Below are positions 34,259 to 42,779 of a stretch of DNA of 64,000 nt, piece by piece. Every line of letters begins with the position of its first letter. Within the stretch, counting starts at the first letter, position 1. The notes beneath the pieces are model-generated. The model was not told where the DNA came from. It searched no databases and was given only the letters and a program-made list of their open reading frames with translations. This stretch comes from CAVPDA01 sp963702495 (lineage in GTDB: Bacteria; Pseudomonadota; Gammaproteobacteria; Burkholderiales; Rhodocyclaceae). The stretch is from assembly GCA_963702495.1 (NCBI GenBank), contig CAVPDA010000009.1, positions 1 to 64,000 of the forward strand, written 5' to 3'. The translations under genes were made by a program, and so were the position numbers.

Positions 34259-35047
34259 ATGACCATGGCAAGAACCGGAATGGTGCGGCGCTTTGCCGCC
34301 GCTGCGCTGTTCGCCGCACTGCCCGTGACCGCCGCCGCGGGTAGCGGCTGCGCTGCCCGCAGCGGGCCGGAGCAGGCAAGCCTGGTGGAACTCTATACCT
34401 CCGAGGGCTGCAGTTCGTGCCCGCCCGCCGACCGCTGGCTATCCGCGCTGGCCCGGGAGCGGGATCCTTTCGTCATCCCCACTGCCTTCCATGTGGACTA
34501 CTGGGACTACCTGGGCTGGAAGGATCGCTATGCCGACCCGCGCCATGGCCGGCGCCAGCGCGAGCGCGTCGCCGCCGAAGGCGGGCGCGTGGTTTACACC
34601 CCGCAGGTCATGGTGGATGGGCGCAGCCGCCGCGACTGGATCGGCACCGCAGCGCGCGAGCTGCGCACCGGCGCATCCGCACGGGCAAGCCTGGAACTGG
34701 CAGCGGGCCCTGAACTTACCGTGAGCGCGCGCCTCATGGACACGCACATGGCTGCCGATGCCGAACTCTACGTCGCCCTGATCGAGGACGGTCTGAGTTC
34801 CGACGTGGCGGCCGGCGAAAACCGCGGCGAACGCCTCTCCCACGATGCCGTGGTGCGCCACCTGGAGGGGCCAATAGGCTTCGATTCAGGAGGCAGCGTC
34901 CGGCGCACCCTGTCCGGGGCCTTGCTGGCCCAAGTAGGGCGGCAAGGCAGCGCCTGGGTGGCCTTCGTCCAGCGGCGCAGCGACGGTCGGGTACTCCAGG
35001 CCCTGCGCCTCGCCGCAGACGCCTGCGCCACCAGCCTTCGGCCCTGA
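34259..35047 (+). CDS. Exported DUF1223 thioredoxin-fold protein
   Basis: The 262-residue protein has an N-terminal signal segment (RRFAAAALFAALPVTAAAG) and the DUF1223 hallmark VELYTSEGCSSCPPADRWLSALA, with CSSC as a thioredoxin-like CxxC. Further conserved segments are PTAFHVDYWDYLGWKDRYADPRHGRRQRERV and VYTPQVMVDG. The fold suggests a disulfide or metal-binding redox role outside the cytoplasm, but DUF1223 has no established reaction. Start MTMARTG at 34259 follows GGGATCGGGACCGCA. It may be cotranscribed with, or independent of, the small gene before it. Confidence 0.88.
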   Translation: MTMARTGMVRRFAAAALFAALPVTAAAGSGCAARSGPEQASLVELYTSEGCSSCPPADRWLSALARERDPFVIPTAFHVDYWDYLGWKDRYADPRHGRRQRERVAAEGGRVVYTPQVMVDGRSRRDWIGTAARELRTGASARASLELAAGPELTVSARLMDTHMAADAELYVALIEDGLSSDVAAGENRGERLSHDAVVRHLEGPIGFDSGGSVRRTLSGALLAQVGRQGSAWVAFVQRRSDGRVLQALRLAADACATSLRP

Positions 35048-35091
35048 ATCCGCGGTGCCGCGCCGCACCGCTTCCCCCATCTGCACCGGGT

Positions 35092-35166
35092 CAATACGTA
35101 AGAGCCGCAGGCAATACCCGTAGCGCCACGAATTTTGCCGGTCTGCGCGAACGCCTAGATTTCGTA
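35092..35166 (+). promoter_or_regulatory. Promoter module shared with 33586, copy 2
   Basis: CAATACGTAA at 35092, CGAATTT at 35129 and GCCTAGATTTCG at 35153 repeat the arrangement of copy 1 at the same offsets. TTGCCG with TAGATT 15 bases on gives a plausible sigma70-type pair. Confidence 0.6.
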
Positions 35167-35228
35167 CTGTTGACGCCGTGCAGAGACCGCCCGGCTACGC
35201 ATCCCCCCAAACTGCCGGAGACAGACAC

Positions 35229-36248
35229 ATGAACCCGATCCATCCCCTGCGCCGCCGCCTTGTCGGGCTGGTGGGATTCCTTGCCCTCGCTGCACCGCTC
35301 GCGGTCCAGGCCGACGAAGACAGCCGCACGCTGTTCGTCACCAGCGCCGTCGAGCACTCCGACGACACCGTCACCCTGCCGCTGCACCAGGGGCGCGCCC
35401 CCGACGGCCAGGCCGTGTACTACGTGATCTTCGACACCTCGCACGGCAAGGACGCCGCCGCCCTCGGCGTCAATCAGGCCTCCAAGCTCGACAACGCCCG
35501 CGGTACCGATGCCGTCGCCAAGGTTGTGCTCAACGCCCGCGGCGAGATCGAATTCACCGGCACGGTCGATTTCGATGTCGCGGTGCCGGTCCCCACACCG
35601 CCCTTCCTGCCGGCTGCAACGCCGAGCTACAAGGCGCGCGGGGACGCCGGCTACACGCCCCTGATCGAACTGCCCAACGGCGTCATCCGCAATGCGCCCC
35701 ATGTGGCCAATGCCTCCGGCCAGCATCCCAAGGTGGTCAGCATCGACCATGCGGCGCGCAAGGTCACGCTGCGCATGACGAACGGTTTTGCCGGCGGCAA
35801 GGCCGTCAAGTACGTCTCCACCGACGCCTCGGCCGAACTGCCCGCAGCGCTGGAGGACGTGACCCTGGCGCCGCGGCTCGATGCGGCCCCCTTCGCCGGC
35901 GGCGACGGCACCGACTCGGCCCGCGCCAGCCTCGCTCTGTTCGCGAACGGCCAGACCGGGGCAGGGAATCCCCAGCGCCAGGGCGTGAACTCGGCGATCC
36001 TCGACGGTCTGGATCCGCTCAACGTGCTGGCCTGGACCCCCAACCAGGGCCGCTACAGCCCGCTGTGGGACGTGTTCCCCGGGGCCTGGAGCGCTCAGGC
36101 CATCGCCACCGGCCGCAACCTGCGCCAGACCGACTTCGGCAAGGTGCGCAATCTGGCACGCAAGGGGCTGGTGACCGGCCCCGTGCCCGGTGCCGACTTC
36201 GGCCCCGGCGGCTTCATCGTGAACTGCCCCATCGTCAGCATGGAGTGA
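35229..36248 (+). CDS. Exported protein of unknown function (339 aa)
   Basis: It starts MNPIHPLRRRLVGLVGFLALAAPLAVQADE, a signal peptide cleaved after VQA. Conserved-looking features are the beta-rich segment LFVTSAVEHSDDTVTLPLHQGRAPDGQAVYYVIFDTSHG, a WTPNQGRYSPLWDVFPGAWS motif, and a GGFIVNCPIV end with a single Cys. Similar proteins occur in Thauera/Azoarcus-type genomes, to my recollection without a named function. A hairpin follows the stop. Promoter module copy 2 lies 62 bases upstream, tying it to the two-component system. Confidence 0.75.
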   Translation: MNPIHPLRRRLVGLVGFLALAAPLAVQADEDSRTLFVTSAVEHSDDTVTLPLHQGRAPDGQAVYYVIFDTSHGKDAAALGVNQASKLDNARGTDAVAKVVLNARGEIEFTGTVDFDVAVPVPTPPFLPAATPSYKARGDAGYTPLIELPNGVIRNAPHVANASGQHPKVVSIDHAARKVTLRMTNGFAGGKAVKYVSTDASAELPAALEDVTLAPRLDAAPFAGGDGTDSARASLALFANGQTGAGNPQRQGVNSAILDGLDPLNVLAWTPNQGRYSPLWDVFPGAWSAQAIATGRNLRQTDFGKVRNLARKGLVTGPVPGADFGPGGFIVNCPIVSME

Positions 36249-36261
36249 GCCGACCACACCA

Positions 36262-36283
36262 CCACTCGCCAAACGGCGGGTGG
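36262..36283 (+). terminator. Hairpin after the 339-aa exported protein
   Basis: CCACTCGCC (36262-36270), loop AAAC and GGCGGGTGG (36275-36283) pair with one G-U; no U-tract. Confidence 0.35.
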
Positions 36284-36332
36284 CGGCCGCTTGCTCCCGG
36301 TCCCGAACCCCTGGCCAACCAAGGATCTGCCC

Positions 36333-37070
36333 ATGTATCGCAATCGCATCGACCGGTCTTCTGCCACCCGACTCACCGTTCACACTGATCCTTCCGCTGA
36401 TGGGCTTGGCGTCAAGCCGCTGCTTGCCCTGACCATCGCCGCGACACTTGCGGCGTGTACCGACTTGCCGGCTGCCCAGCCCGGCGCATCCCCGCAAGGA
36501 GCGGTCGCGATCTTCGCCGGCGGCTGCTTCTGGTGCGTCGAGCAGGACTTCGAGAAACTACCCGGGGTGATCGAAGTGCAGTCGGGCTACACCGGCGGCC
36601 GGACGCTCAATCCGACCTACGAACAGGTCAGCTCCGGAAGGACGGGACATGCCGAGGCGGTGCGGGTGATCTACGACCCGCAACGGGTCACCTATGCCCA
36701 ACTGGTCGAGTACTTCTGGCGGCATATCGACCCGACGGCGAAGGACCGGCAGTTCTGCGACGTGGGACCGGAATACCGCAGCGCGATCTACTGGCAGAAC
36801 GAGGACGAGCGCAGGACGGCAGAAGCGAGCCGCGAGGCGCTGCTGAAGAGCGGCGCGTTGCCGGCGATCTACACGGAACTGGCGCGGGCTGGGGCGTTCT
36901 GGATAGCCGAGGACTATCATCAGGACTACTACCGCAAGAACCCCATCCGTTACCACTACTACCGAAATGCCTGCGGGCGCGACGCGCGCATCGAACGGCT
37001 CTGGGGTCCCAATGCCGCGGCAACGCTCGATACCACGCCGGCCAGCGGGGCGACGGTCAAGGAGATGTAA
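36333..37070 (+). CDS. msrA: Peptide methionine sulfoxide reductase A, lipoprotein type
   Basis: The 245-residue enzyme reduces methionine-S-sulfoxide. The active-site motif GGCFWC is present with catalytic C65. VSSGRTGHAEAVRVIYDP, GPEYRSAIYW and AEDYHQDYYRKNP are the expected family blocks. The N-terminal extension has a hydrophobic stretch ending LAACTD, a likely lipobox with C42, so the enzyme would be anchored outside the inner membrane. Recycling cysteines are less clear; C228 (YRNACGRD) is a candidate. A cytochrome remnant follows 3 bases after the stop. Confidence 0.93.
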   Translation: MYRNRIDRSSATRLTVHTDPSADGLGVKPLLALTIAATLAACTDLPAAQPGASPQGAVAIFAGGCFWCVEQDFEKLPGVIEVQSGYTGGRTLNPTYEQVSSGRTGHAEAVRVIYDPQRVTYAQLVEYFWRHIDPTAKDRQFCDVGPEYRSAIYWQNEDERRTAEASREALLKSGALPAIYTELARAGAFWIAEDYHQDYYRKNPIRYHYYRNACGRDARIERLWGPNAAATLDTTPASGATVKEM

Positions 37071-37073
37071 GAC

Positions 37074-37272
37074 ATGGATGGCAGACTGCGCGGCTGGACC
37101 TCGGCGATCAAGACGCAGGACAAGAGTGCGGTCGGCCAGGGCTGGTACTGGTACGAGGTGCTGTTGACCACGGATCCGGCGCGCATCGAGGCGGCCGCGC
37201 CGGGCGTGCGGCGGTGCATCGGCTGACATGTCGGCGGGCACGATTTCGTCATGACCCAGGTGCCGCTGCGAT
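37074..37272 (+). pseudogene. Cytochrome P460-like C-terminal remnant, stop in heme motif
   Basis: LRGWTSAIKTQDKSAVGQGWYWYEVLLTTDPARIEAA resembles the end of cytochrome P460-type proteins. The heme site reads RRCIG, then TGA (37224-37226), then HVGGHDFVMTQVPLR and stop. Restoring TGA to TGC or TGT gives CIGCH, a CxxCH heme-binding motif. Only about 65 codons survive and the N-terminal two thirds are gone, fused directly behind msrA. Confidence 0.65.
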
Positions 37273-37354
37273 GAGCGCCTCGACCCTGCGTTGGCGCCCC
37301 GGCGCGCACCGTGCCGGGCTGGCGGGCGGGGCCTGAGCGGCGCACGATCCGGCG

Positions 37355-37990
37355 ATGCCGTTCCTTCCCAACCACGACACGCGGCTGGCCCGGCTGCTCG
37401 GCGCGATCGCCCGCGGCGAGCAGCTCGCCCATCGCACGGCTGCGCGACAAGCCGGGCTGGTCGGATTGGCGGCGATGCGCCGCGCACTCGAGGTGCAGGC
37501 CCGGCAGGAGCATGTGCACGCCACCAGTTTCGCAGCCGCGGCGCGGCTGTTCGATTCCCGCGGGGGACGCGCGAGCACGCCGCTCGACCTTGCCTTCGAT
37601 GCATACGCCAGGGAGCTCGACGCGGACCTCGCCGCCGGTCGCCTCGCGGCCTCGCTCGTGGGCTTGCAGGGCGTCCTGGAAGGCCTGGGCGAAGCCCTGC
37701 TGACCCGCCTCGACGCCGCCTCGGAGCCGCGCACAGCGGCCTTCGACGCGCTGCGCCGACGCTTCGCCCGGCAGGAGCATGCCCACCAGGCCATCGGTGC
37801 ACGCTGCCTGCGCGCGCTGGGCACCGGCGAACCTGCGCTGCGCGAGTTCGCCGGACGCTATGCGGTTCTCAGCGAAGCCCTTATCGCCGCTGGCGCCGAT
37901 ACGCTGTGCAGTTCGGCCGAGCAGACGGCGAGCTTCCTGATTTGCGCGCGCGCAGCCACCGCGCGCTGGATCGAGGGCGTGCGCGCATGA
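37355..37990 (+). CDS. Ferritin-like di-iron domain protein, unknown role
   Basis: This 211-residue all-helical protein has paired EHxH motifs: RRALEVQARQEHVHATSFAAAA (about residues 44-60) and RRRFARQEHAHQAIGARC (about 136-152), with ELDADLA and GLGEALL between. This is the two-fold EExxH-type pattern of ferritin-like di-iron bundles. It could be an oxidase or iron-binding protein. Its stop overlaps the ATG of the next, broken gene (ATGA at 37987-37990), suggesting an operon. No family name can be given with certainty. Confidence 0.6.
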   Translation: MPFLPNHDTRLARLLGAIARGEQLAHRTAARQAGLVGLAAMRRALEVQARQEHVHATSFAAAARLFDSRGGRASTPLDLAFDAYARELDADLAAGRLAASLVGLQGVLEGLGEALLTRLDAASEPRTAAFDALRRRFARQEHAHQAIGARCLRALGTGEPALREFAGRYAVLSEALIAAGADTLCSSAEQTASFLICARAATARWIEGVRA

Positions 37991-38437
37991 TCTCGGTGGT
38001 GATCCCGGCACGCGATGCCGACGCCAAGATCCTCATCTTCAGCATGCACGAGGACGTGGTTTTTTCGTCTCAGGCGCTGCAGGCCGGGGCGCGCGGCTAC
38101 ATCACCAAAGCCAGCGCGCCGGAAGTGCTGGTCGAGGCGGTGCAGGCGATCGCTCGCGGCGAGCGCTACATCGGCCACGACATGGCGCAGAAACCGGCGC
38201 TGCACGGTATGCTCGCGCACGAGAATTGTCCTGACGCGCTCACCGAGCGCGAGTTCGAGGTGCTGCGCCCGCTCGCCGCCGGGCACTCGCTTCCGGCAAT
38301 CTCCAAGCTGCTGCGCCTGAACTACAAGACCGTCCCCAACTACCAGTCCAGCATCCGGCAGAAGCTCGGCATCGAGAACAACGTACAGTGCTGCGCCTCG
38401 CGATCGACCGCGGATGGGTGCGACCCAAGCCCTGAGA
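37987..38437 (+). pseudogene. LuxR-type response regulator lacking the phospho-acceptor half
   Basis: The frame MISVVIPARDADAKILIFSMHEDVVFSSQALQAGARGYITKASAPEVLVEAVQAIARGERYIG is only the second half of a receiver domain (switch Ser in FSMH, Lys in ITKAS), followed by an HTH (LTEREFEVLRPLAAGHSLPAISKLLRLNYKTVPNYQSSIRQKLGIENN). The Asp-containing first half is missing. A one-base loss near 38386 removes the proper end (LRLAIDRGWVRPKP). It resembles NarL/UhpA regulators and is presumably inactive. Confidence 0.75.
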
Positions 38438-38907
38438 AGCGGCGCAAGCGCGTCGCCGCCCGCTTTCGGGAAACCGCTGCGGAGAGGGAGCTGCCGTTCG
38501 CCGGAGCCATTTTCGTGCTCTGCGAGCGTCTCTTGCTGGCCGGCACATGCCCCATGACGAACACGTCGCGCGCTGACGGGCGGTCCCGCCCCGTTCCGGT
38601 CGGCCGACCTCGCGCTGGTTTAACGGCGGCTTCCTTGGGGCGCGCGGTCTTCGTCCCTGCAAGCCGGCAGCCAACTGCTGGGGCAGGACTAACCTTTGGG
38701 ACCGAAGGTCGCTGCCTCGGCGCCTCACCGAACGCCGCGCGAAGGTGTCGAACACAGCCTTGGAATTGTGCTTGATGGCTGAGATTAAAAAGGCGGCAGT
38801 GATTTGAGGCTTGGAGTCAGAGATTTACTCGGAGCCGGTAGCTATTCAGACCGGGAGAAGCAGTTCGCGCTCGGCTGGGGGGAAATTCCATCGAACTACA
38901 TAGATGG
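38438..38907. other. Non-coding stretch
   Basis: No protein-like frame or RNA gene was recognised between the broken regulator and the minus-strand exported protein. Confidence 0.5.
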
Positions 38908-39237
38908 CTACTGGTGGCGGCGCTCACACTTCACTTCCTCTTTGAACTCGTCGCGTTTGACGTCCTGCTTGACGAGGCATGGCCCGTCCCGAAATTCAGA
39001 TTTCCATTCGCCACGCCAATCTGCGCCGATACCGTCCTTGCACTTAATCTCACGCTTGAATTCGCCGCCATTGGACTCGGATTTCACCTGACAAGGCCCA
39101 TCCCAGTATTCCTCTTTCCACTCACCTTGCCACCAGCGTTTGTCTCCTGGAGAGCGGAAGTCGTCGGCATGAAGTGAGGCTGGTACGACAAGCAGCGTAG
39201 CAAGCAAGAGGCGAATCAGAACAGTTTTTGAAGGCAT
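38908..39237 (-). CDS. Small exported protein with two WxGEWK/DGPC repeats
   Basis: This 109-residue protein has a signal peptide (MPSKTVLIRLLLATLLVVPASLHA) and two tandem units of about 33 residues: WWQGEWKEEYWDGPCQVKSE...FKREIKC and WRGEWKSEFRDGPCLVKQD...FKEEVKC. Each unit has two cysteines, likely disulfide-bonded in the periplasm. The ATG at 39237 is chosen at the signal-peptide start; longer in-frame starts exist upstream but lack signal character. It is highly charged. The function is unknown. Confidence 0.7.
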   Translation of the reverse strand: MPSKTVLIRLLLATLLVVPASLHADDFRSPGDKRWWQGEWKEEYWDGPCQVKSESNGGEFKREIKCKDGIGADWRGEWKSEFRDGPCLVKQDVKRDEFKEEVKCERRHQ

Positions 39238-39337
39238 GCCAGAACTCGCAATGTCAACGGTTCGGGAAATGGTATCACTCGCCGAGTTCCTACTCACCGC
39301 CCGATGTGCGAGGGTTTGTAGGACCGGCTTCATAACA

Positions 39338-40040
39338 TGCGTAGGCGTTGCGGGAACGTCCGCTACCCGGGGTCAGCCGACCTTCGTCTGACCGCATCGA
39401 GGCGTATGCGAACGGCCGCTCGTGGCCGGGGACGGACCGCGACCACATTCCACTGAACGGCCGGTATCCCTTCAAAGCGGCCGCTCAGTCCAAGAAGTCG
39501 ATGGCGCCGATCCAAAGTCGGCTTTCGGGAAATCGGGCCGAACGAACGGCCGCTATGCGAAAACAGCTCCACCGTCCGCTATTGGCCGTCAGGAGCCCAT
39601 CCTCACAGGCCAGCGCCGTCATTCGCACCTCTCCCGTGTGAGCCGACTGGCCCCGGTGCTCGAAACCCACGCAGCCGCTTTCCACTTGGCCGGCCCGGCC
39701 GACGGTCACGCCAAGCTTCCTGGTCCGGCTGCGCGAGGGCGGAAACTCCTCCGTGCGGCGTCTAGTCCCTCCCCCGTTCGCGCGAAACGGCGCGGGGGCA
39801 ACGATCGATCAACCTACCGCATCCAGACACGCCGCCAATTGCGCGCAGGGCCGACGACCAGGACCGCGAAGCAACGGCGGCAACTGCCTGGTCAGTCCTT
39901 CACCCGGCCATTCCATCGCCATACGCCATCGGAATGGCCTAATCCTCCCAAATGTCCGCTGTAGATTGCTTTGATAACAGACTATTAGGCACGCCATGGC
40001 GAAAGTACTTTCGCCACTCGGGCATCAGAAAAATATCGCT
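39338..40040. other. Gene-free repeat-like stretch beside tRNA-Cys
   Basis: No coding frame is convincing. GAACGGCCGCT-type and CGGCCGCT motifs recur, with many short GC-rich inverted pairs, giving it the same character as the gene-free parts at 10.1-10.7 and 26.6-27.9 kb. It ends about 15 bases before the tRNA-Cys 3' end. Confidence 0.5.
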
Positions 40041-40054
40041 AACTACTTGATTTT

Positions 40055-40128
40055 TGGAGGCGGGGGTCGGAATCGAACCGGCGTCCACGGCTTTGCAGGC
40101 CGCTGCATGACCACTCTGCCACCCCGCC
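40055..40128 (-). tRNA. tRNA-Cys (GCA)
   Basis: The minus strand folds into a 7-bp acceptor stem (GGCGGGG/CCCCGCC), a D arm, an anticodon arm with CTGCAAA (anticodon GCA) and a T arm with GGTTCGATTCC. U73 and an encoded CCA (40055-40057) are present. Length is 74 nt with CCA. It follows tRNA-Gly and pgsA, the usual betaproteobacterial order. Confidence 0.97.
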
Positions 40129-40266
40129 CCGATCCGGATCGGACTCTGAAGAAAACGCTTTCAGTACCGGTGGGCCGCCGGAACCAAAAAAGGGAAAACG
40201 CAACTTCGGACGAGTCGGCGCTGCAGGAGATGCCGAACCGAAGGCTTTGCGTTTTCCCCGAGCATA

Positions 40267-40342
40267 TGGAGCGGCAGAAGAGTCTCGAACTCTCGACCTC
40301 AACCTTGGCAAGGTTGCGCTCTACCAACTGAGCTACTGCCGC
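40267..40342 (-). tRNA. tRNA-Gly (GCC)
   Basis: Minus-strand cloverleaf: acceptor GCGGCAG/CTGCCGC, D arm AGCTCAGTTGGTAGAGC, anticodon loop TTGCCAA (GCC), T arm GAGAGTTCGAGACTCTC. U73 and CCA are encoded (40267-40269). 76 nt. It lies 37 bases after pgsA and is likely part of the same transcript. Confidence 0.97.
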
Positions 40343-40379
40343 AATGGAGACGCGCATTATAGCGGCGCGGAATTCACTG

Positions 40380-40970
40380 TCAAGCTGCCGGCCCGGCCTC
40401 GTCGTCGGCGGCGGCAAGCTGCGGCCAGGCCATCTTGAGATAGTAGGCCATGGACCAAAGCGTCAGCAGCGCGGCGAGCCAGATCAGCCAGCCGCCGATG
40501 ACCTGCATGTTCAAGCCGAGCCACTTGCCGTGGAACAGCAGCATCGGAATCGCCACCATCTGGGCAACGGTCTTGACCTTGCCGACGAACGACACCGCGA
40601 CACTGCGGGCCTTGCCGATCTTGGCCATCCACTCGCGCAGTGCGGAGATGGCGATCTCGCGCCCGATGATGATGAAGGCGATCAGCGCGTCGAGCCGGTC
40701 GAGCTGCACCAGCACCAGCAGCGCCGCGGCCACCATCAGCTTGTCGGCCACCGGATCGAGAAAGGCGCCGAAGGCGGAAGTCTGGCCCAGGGTGCGCGCC
40801 AGATAACCGTCGAACCAGTCGGTCACCGCCGCCAGAATGAAGATCACCGTGGCGGTAACATTCTGCTCGTAGGGAGTGAGCCAGTGGTGGGGCGCGTAGA
40901 ACACGCCGACGAACAGCGGTATGAGCAGGATGCGCCCCCAGGTCAGGGCGTTTGGGATGTTGAACGGCAT
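40380..40970 (-). CDS. pgsA: CDP-diacylglycerol-glycerol-3-phosphate 3-phosphatidyltransferase
   Basis: This 196-residue inner-membrane enzyme makes phosphatidylglycerol phosphate, the committed step to PG and cardiolipin. The CDP-alcohol phosphotransferase motif DWFDGYLARTLGQTSAFGAFLDPVAD carries D51, D54, D72 and D76. Several membrane helices are predicted (ILLIPLFVGVFYA, VTATVIFILAAV, LIAFIIIGREIAISAL). It starts 12 bases after the uvrC stop and is followed by the two tRNA genes. Length and motif spacing are normal. Confidence 0.97.
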   Translation of the reverse strand: MPFNIPNALTWGRILLIPLFVGVFYAPHHWLTPYEQNVTATVIFILAAVTDWFDGYLARTLGQTSAFGAFLDPVADKLMVAAALLVLVQLDRLDALIAFIIIGREIAISALREWMAKIGKARSVAVSFVGKVKTVAQMVAIPMLLFHGKWLGLNMQVIGGWLIWLAALLTLWSMAYYLKMAWPQLAAADDEAGPAA

Positions 40971-40982
40971 GTCGCAGTCGAT

Positions 40983-42779
40983 TCAATGCAATTGACGGTA
41001 GATCTGCTCCGCGAGCCTGCGGCTGATGCCTCTCACCCGACACAAATCCTCGACCGTTGCCGCCAGCAATCCCTGCAGGCCGCCGAACTGGGCCAGCAGC
41101 CGCTTGCGACGGGCCGGACCGACCCCTGCTACCTCCTCCAGCGTCGATGTGCGCCGCGCCTTCGCGCGCCGGGCACGATGTCCCGCGATCGCGAAGCGGT
41201 GGGCCTCATCGCGGATTTCCTGCACCAGCAGCAGCGCCGGATGTTCCAGGCCGAGGTGCAGCGGCGGCCGCGCATCCGGGAAGATCAACGCTTCCATGCC
41301 CGGTCTTCGTTCCTCTCCCTTGGCCACGCCAACGCTCAACAGGTCTTCCAGTCCAAGATCGATCAGCACTTCGCGCGCCACGCCGAGTTGTCCCTTGCCG
41401 CCATCGATGAGGATGAGGTCCGGCCGCACCCCCTCGTCCGCCGCCACCTTCTCGTAGCGCCGGGTCAGCACCTGGCGCATGGCGGCGTAATCGTCGCCGG
41501 GGGTGATTCCGGTGACATTGTAGCGGCGATACTCCGATTTGAGCATGCGTTCCCCGGCAAACACCACGCACGACGCCACCGGAGCTTCGCCGGCGGTGTG
41601 GCTGATGTCGAAGCATTCGATGCGCGCCGGCGGCTCCGCCAGATCCAGCGCCGCCGCCAGCGCTTCGAGGCGGTTCCCGGTGCGCGACAAGTCCTGCAGC
41701 CGCGCGCGGATCGCCAGCAGACCGTTGTTCTCGGCCATGGCCAGCCACATACGTTCCATCTCGTTGCGCGGCCCCACCAGCACGAAGCGGCGCTCGCCGA
41801 AGCCTTCCGCGGTTTCCTCCAGCTCGCCGGTATCGGGAAGATTGACGACCACGCGCGGCGGCGGCGGATGCTCCGCATAGTGCTGCCCGACGAACGCCAG
41901 CAGGGCTTCCGCCGCATCGCAATCCTGCGCGTTGCGCGGAAAATGCTGGCGATCGCCGAGATGCCGGCCACCGCGCACCATCGCCAGATTGACGCAGGTC
42001 AGACCGCGCTCGGCGACCGCCACCACGATGTCCTCGTCTTCCTCCCGCGCGCTCTCGACATATTGGCGCTGCAGCACCGTCTGCAGCGAGCGCACCTGGT
42101 CGCGGTACGCCGCCGCCTGCTCGAAGGCCAGGCGTTCCGATGCCGCATGCATCTTGTCGGTAAGGCGCTGGATCACCTCGCCGTGCTTGCCCTTGAGGAA
42201 GAGCTCGGCCAGCCTGACGTCGCCCCCGTACTCCTCCTGCTCCACCAGGCCCACGCAGGGCGCGCTGCAGCGCTTGATCTGATGCAGCAGGCAGGGCCGC
42301 GAACGGTTCTGGAACACCGAGTTCTCGCAAGTGCGCAGGAGGAATATCTTCTGGATCAGCTGGATGCTCTCGCGCACCGCTCCGGCACCGGGAAACGGGC
42401 CGAAGTAACGCGCGCCCTTGGCAAAGGCGCCGCGGTGGAAGCCGAGCCGCGGGTAGGCATCGCCGCTCAGAACGATGTAGGGGTAGGACTTGTCGTCGCG
42501 GAACAGGATGTTGAAACGCGGCTGCAGATCCTTGATGAGGTGGTTTTCCAGCAGCAGGGCTTCCGCCTCGGAGCGAGTGACCGTGATCTCGACCCGCCCG
42601 ATCTGCCCCACCATGAGCTGGATGCGCGGGCCCGGCTGGGTGCGCTGGAAATACCAGGCAACCCTCTTCTTCAGGCTTTTCGCCTTGCCCACATAGAGCA
42701 CCTCGCCCGCCGTGTTGAGCATGCGGTAGACGCCCGGCGCTTCGGGCAGGTTGGCGAGCAGGGAGCCACTATCGAACAT
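40983..42779 (-). CDS. uvrC: Excinuclease ABC subunit C
   Basis: The 598-residue UvrC makes both incisions in nucleotide excision repair with UvrAB. The GIY-YIG domain (PGVYRMLNTAGEVLYVGKAKSLKKRVAWYF) spans residues about 15-95, the UVR motif is near 200 (LTDKMHAASERLAFEQAAAYRDQVRSL), the RNase H-like 3' nuclease follows (FDISHTAGEAPVASCVVF, LILIDGGKGQL), and a C-terminal tandem HhH ends LCRVRGISRRLAEQIYRQLH. The start overlaps the end of the uracil-DNA glycosylase gene by 11 bases. Confidence 0.98.
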   Translation of the reverse strand: MFDSGSLLANLPEAPGVYRMLNTAGEVLYVGKAKSLKKRVAWYFQRTQPGPRIQLMVGQIGRVEITVTRSEAEALLLENHLIKDLQPRFNILFRDDKSYPYIVLSGDAYPRLGFHRGAFAKGARYFGPFPGAGAVRESIQLIQKIFLLRTCENSVFQNRSRPCLLHQIKRCSAPCVGLVEQEEYGGDVRLAELFLKGKHGEVIQRLTDKMHAASERLAFEQAAAYRDQVRSLQTVLQRQYVESAREEDEDIVVAVAERGLTCVNLAMVRGGRHLGDRQHFPRNAQDCDAAEALLAFVGQHYAEHPPPPRVVVNLPDTGELEETAEGFGERRFVLVGPRNEMERMWLAMAENNGLLAIRARLQDLSRTGNRLEALAAALDLAEPPARIECFDISHTAGEAPVASCVVFAGERMLKSEYRRYNVTGITPGDDYAAMRQVLTRRYEKVAADEGVRPDLILIDGGKGQLGVAREVLIDLGLEDLLSVGVAKGEERRPGMEALIFPDARPPLHLGLEHPALLLVQEIRDEAHRFAIAGHRARRAKARRTSTLEEVAGVGPARRKRLLAQFGGLQGLLAATVEDLCRVRGISRRLAEQIYRQLH

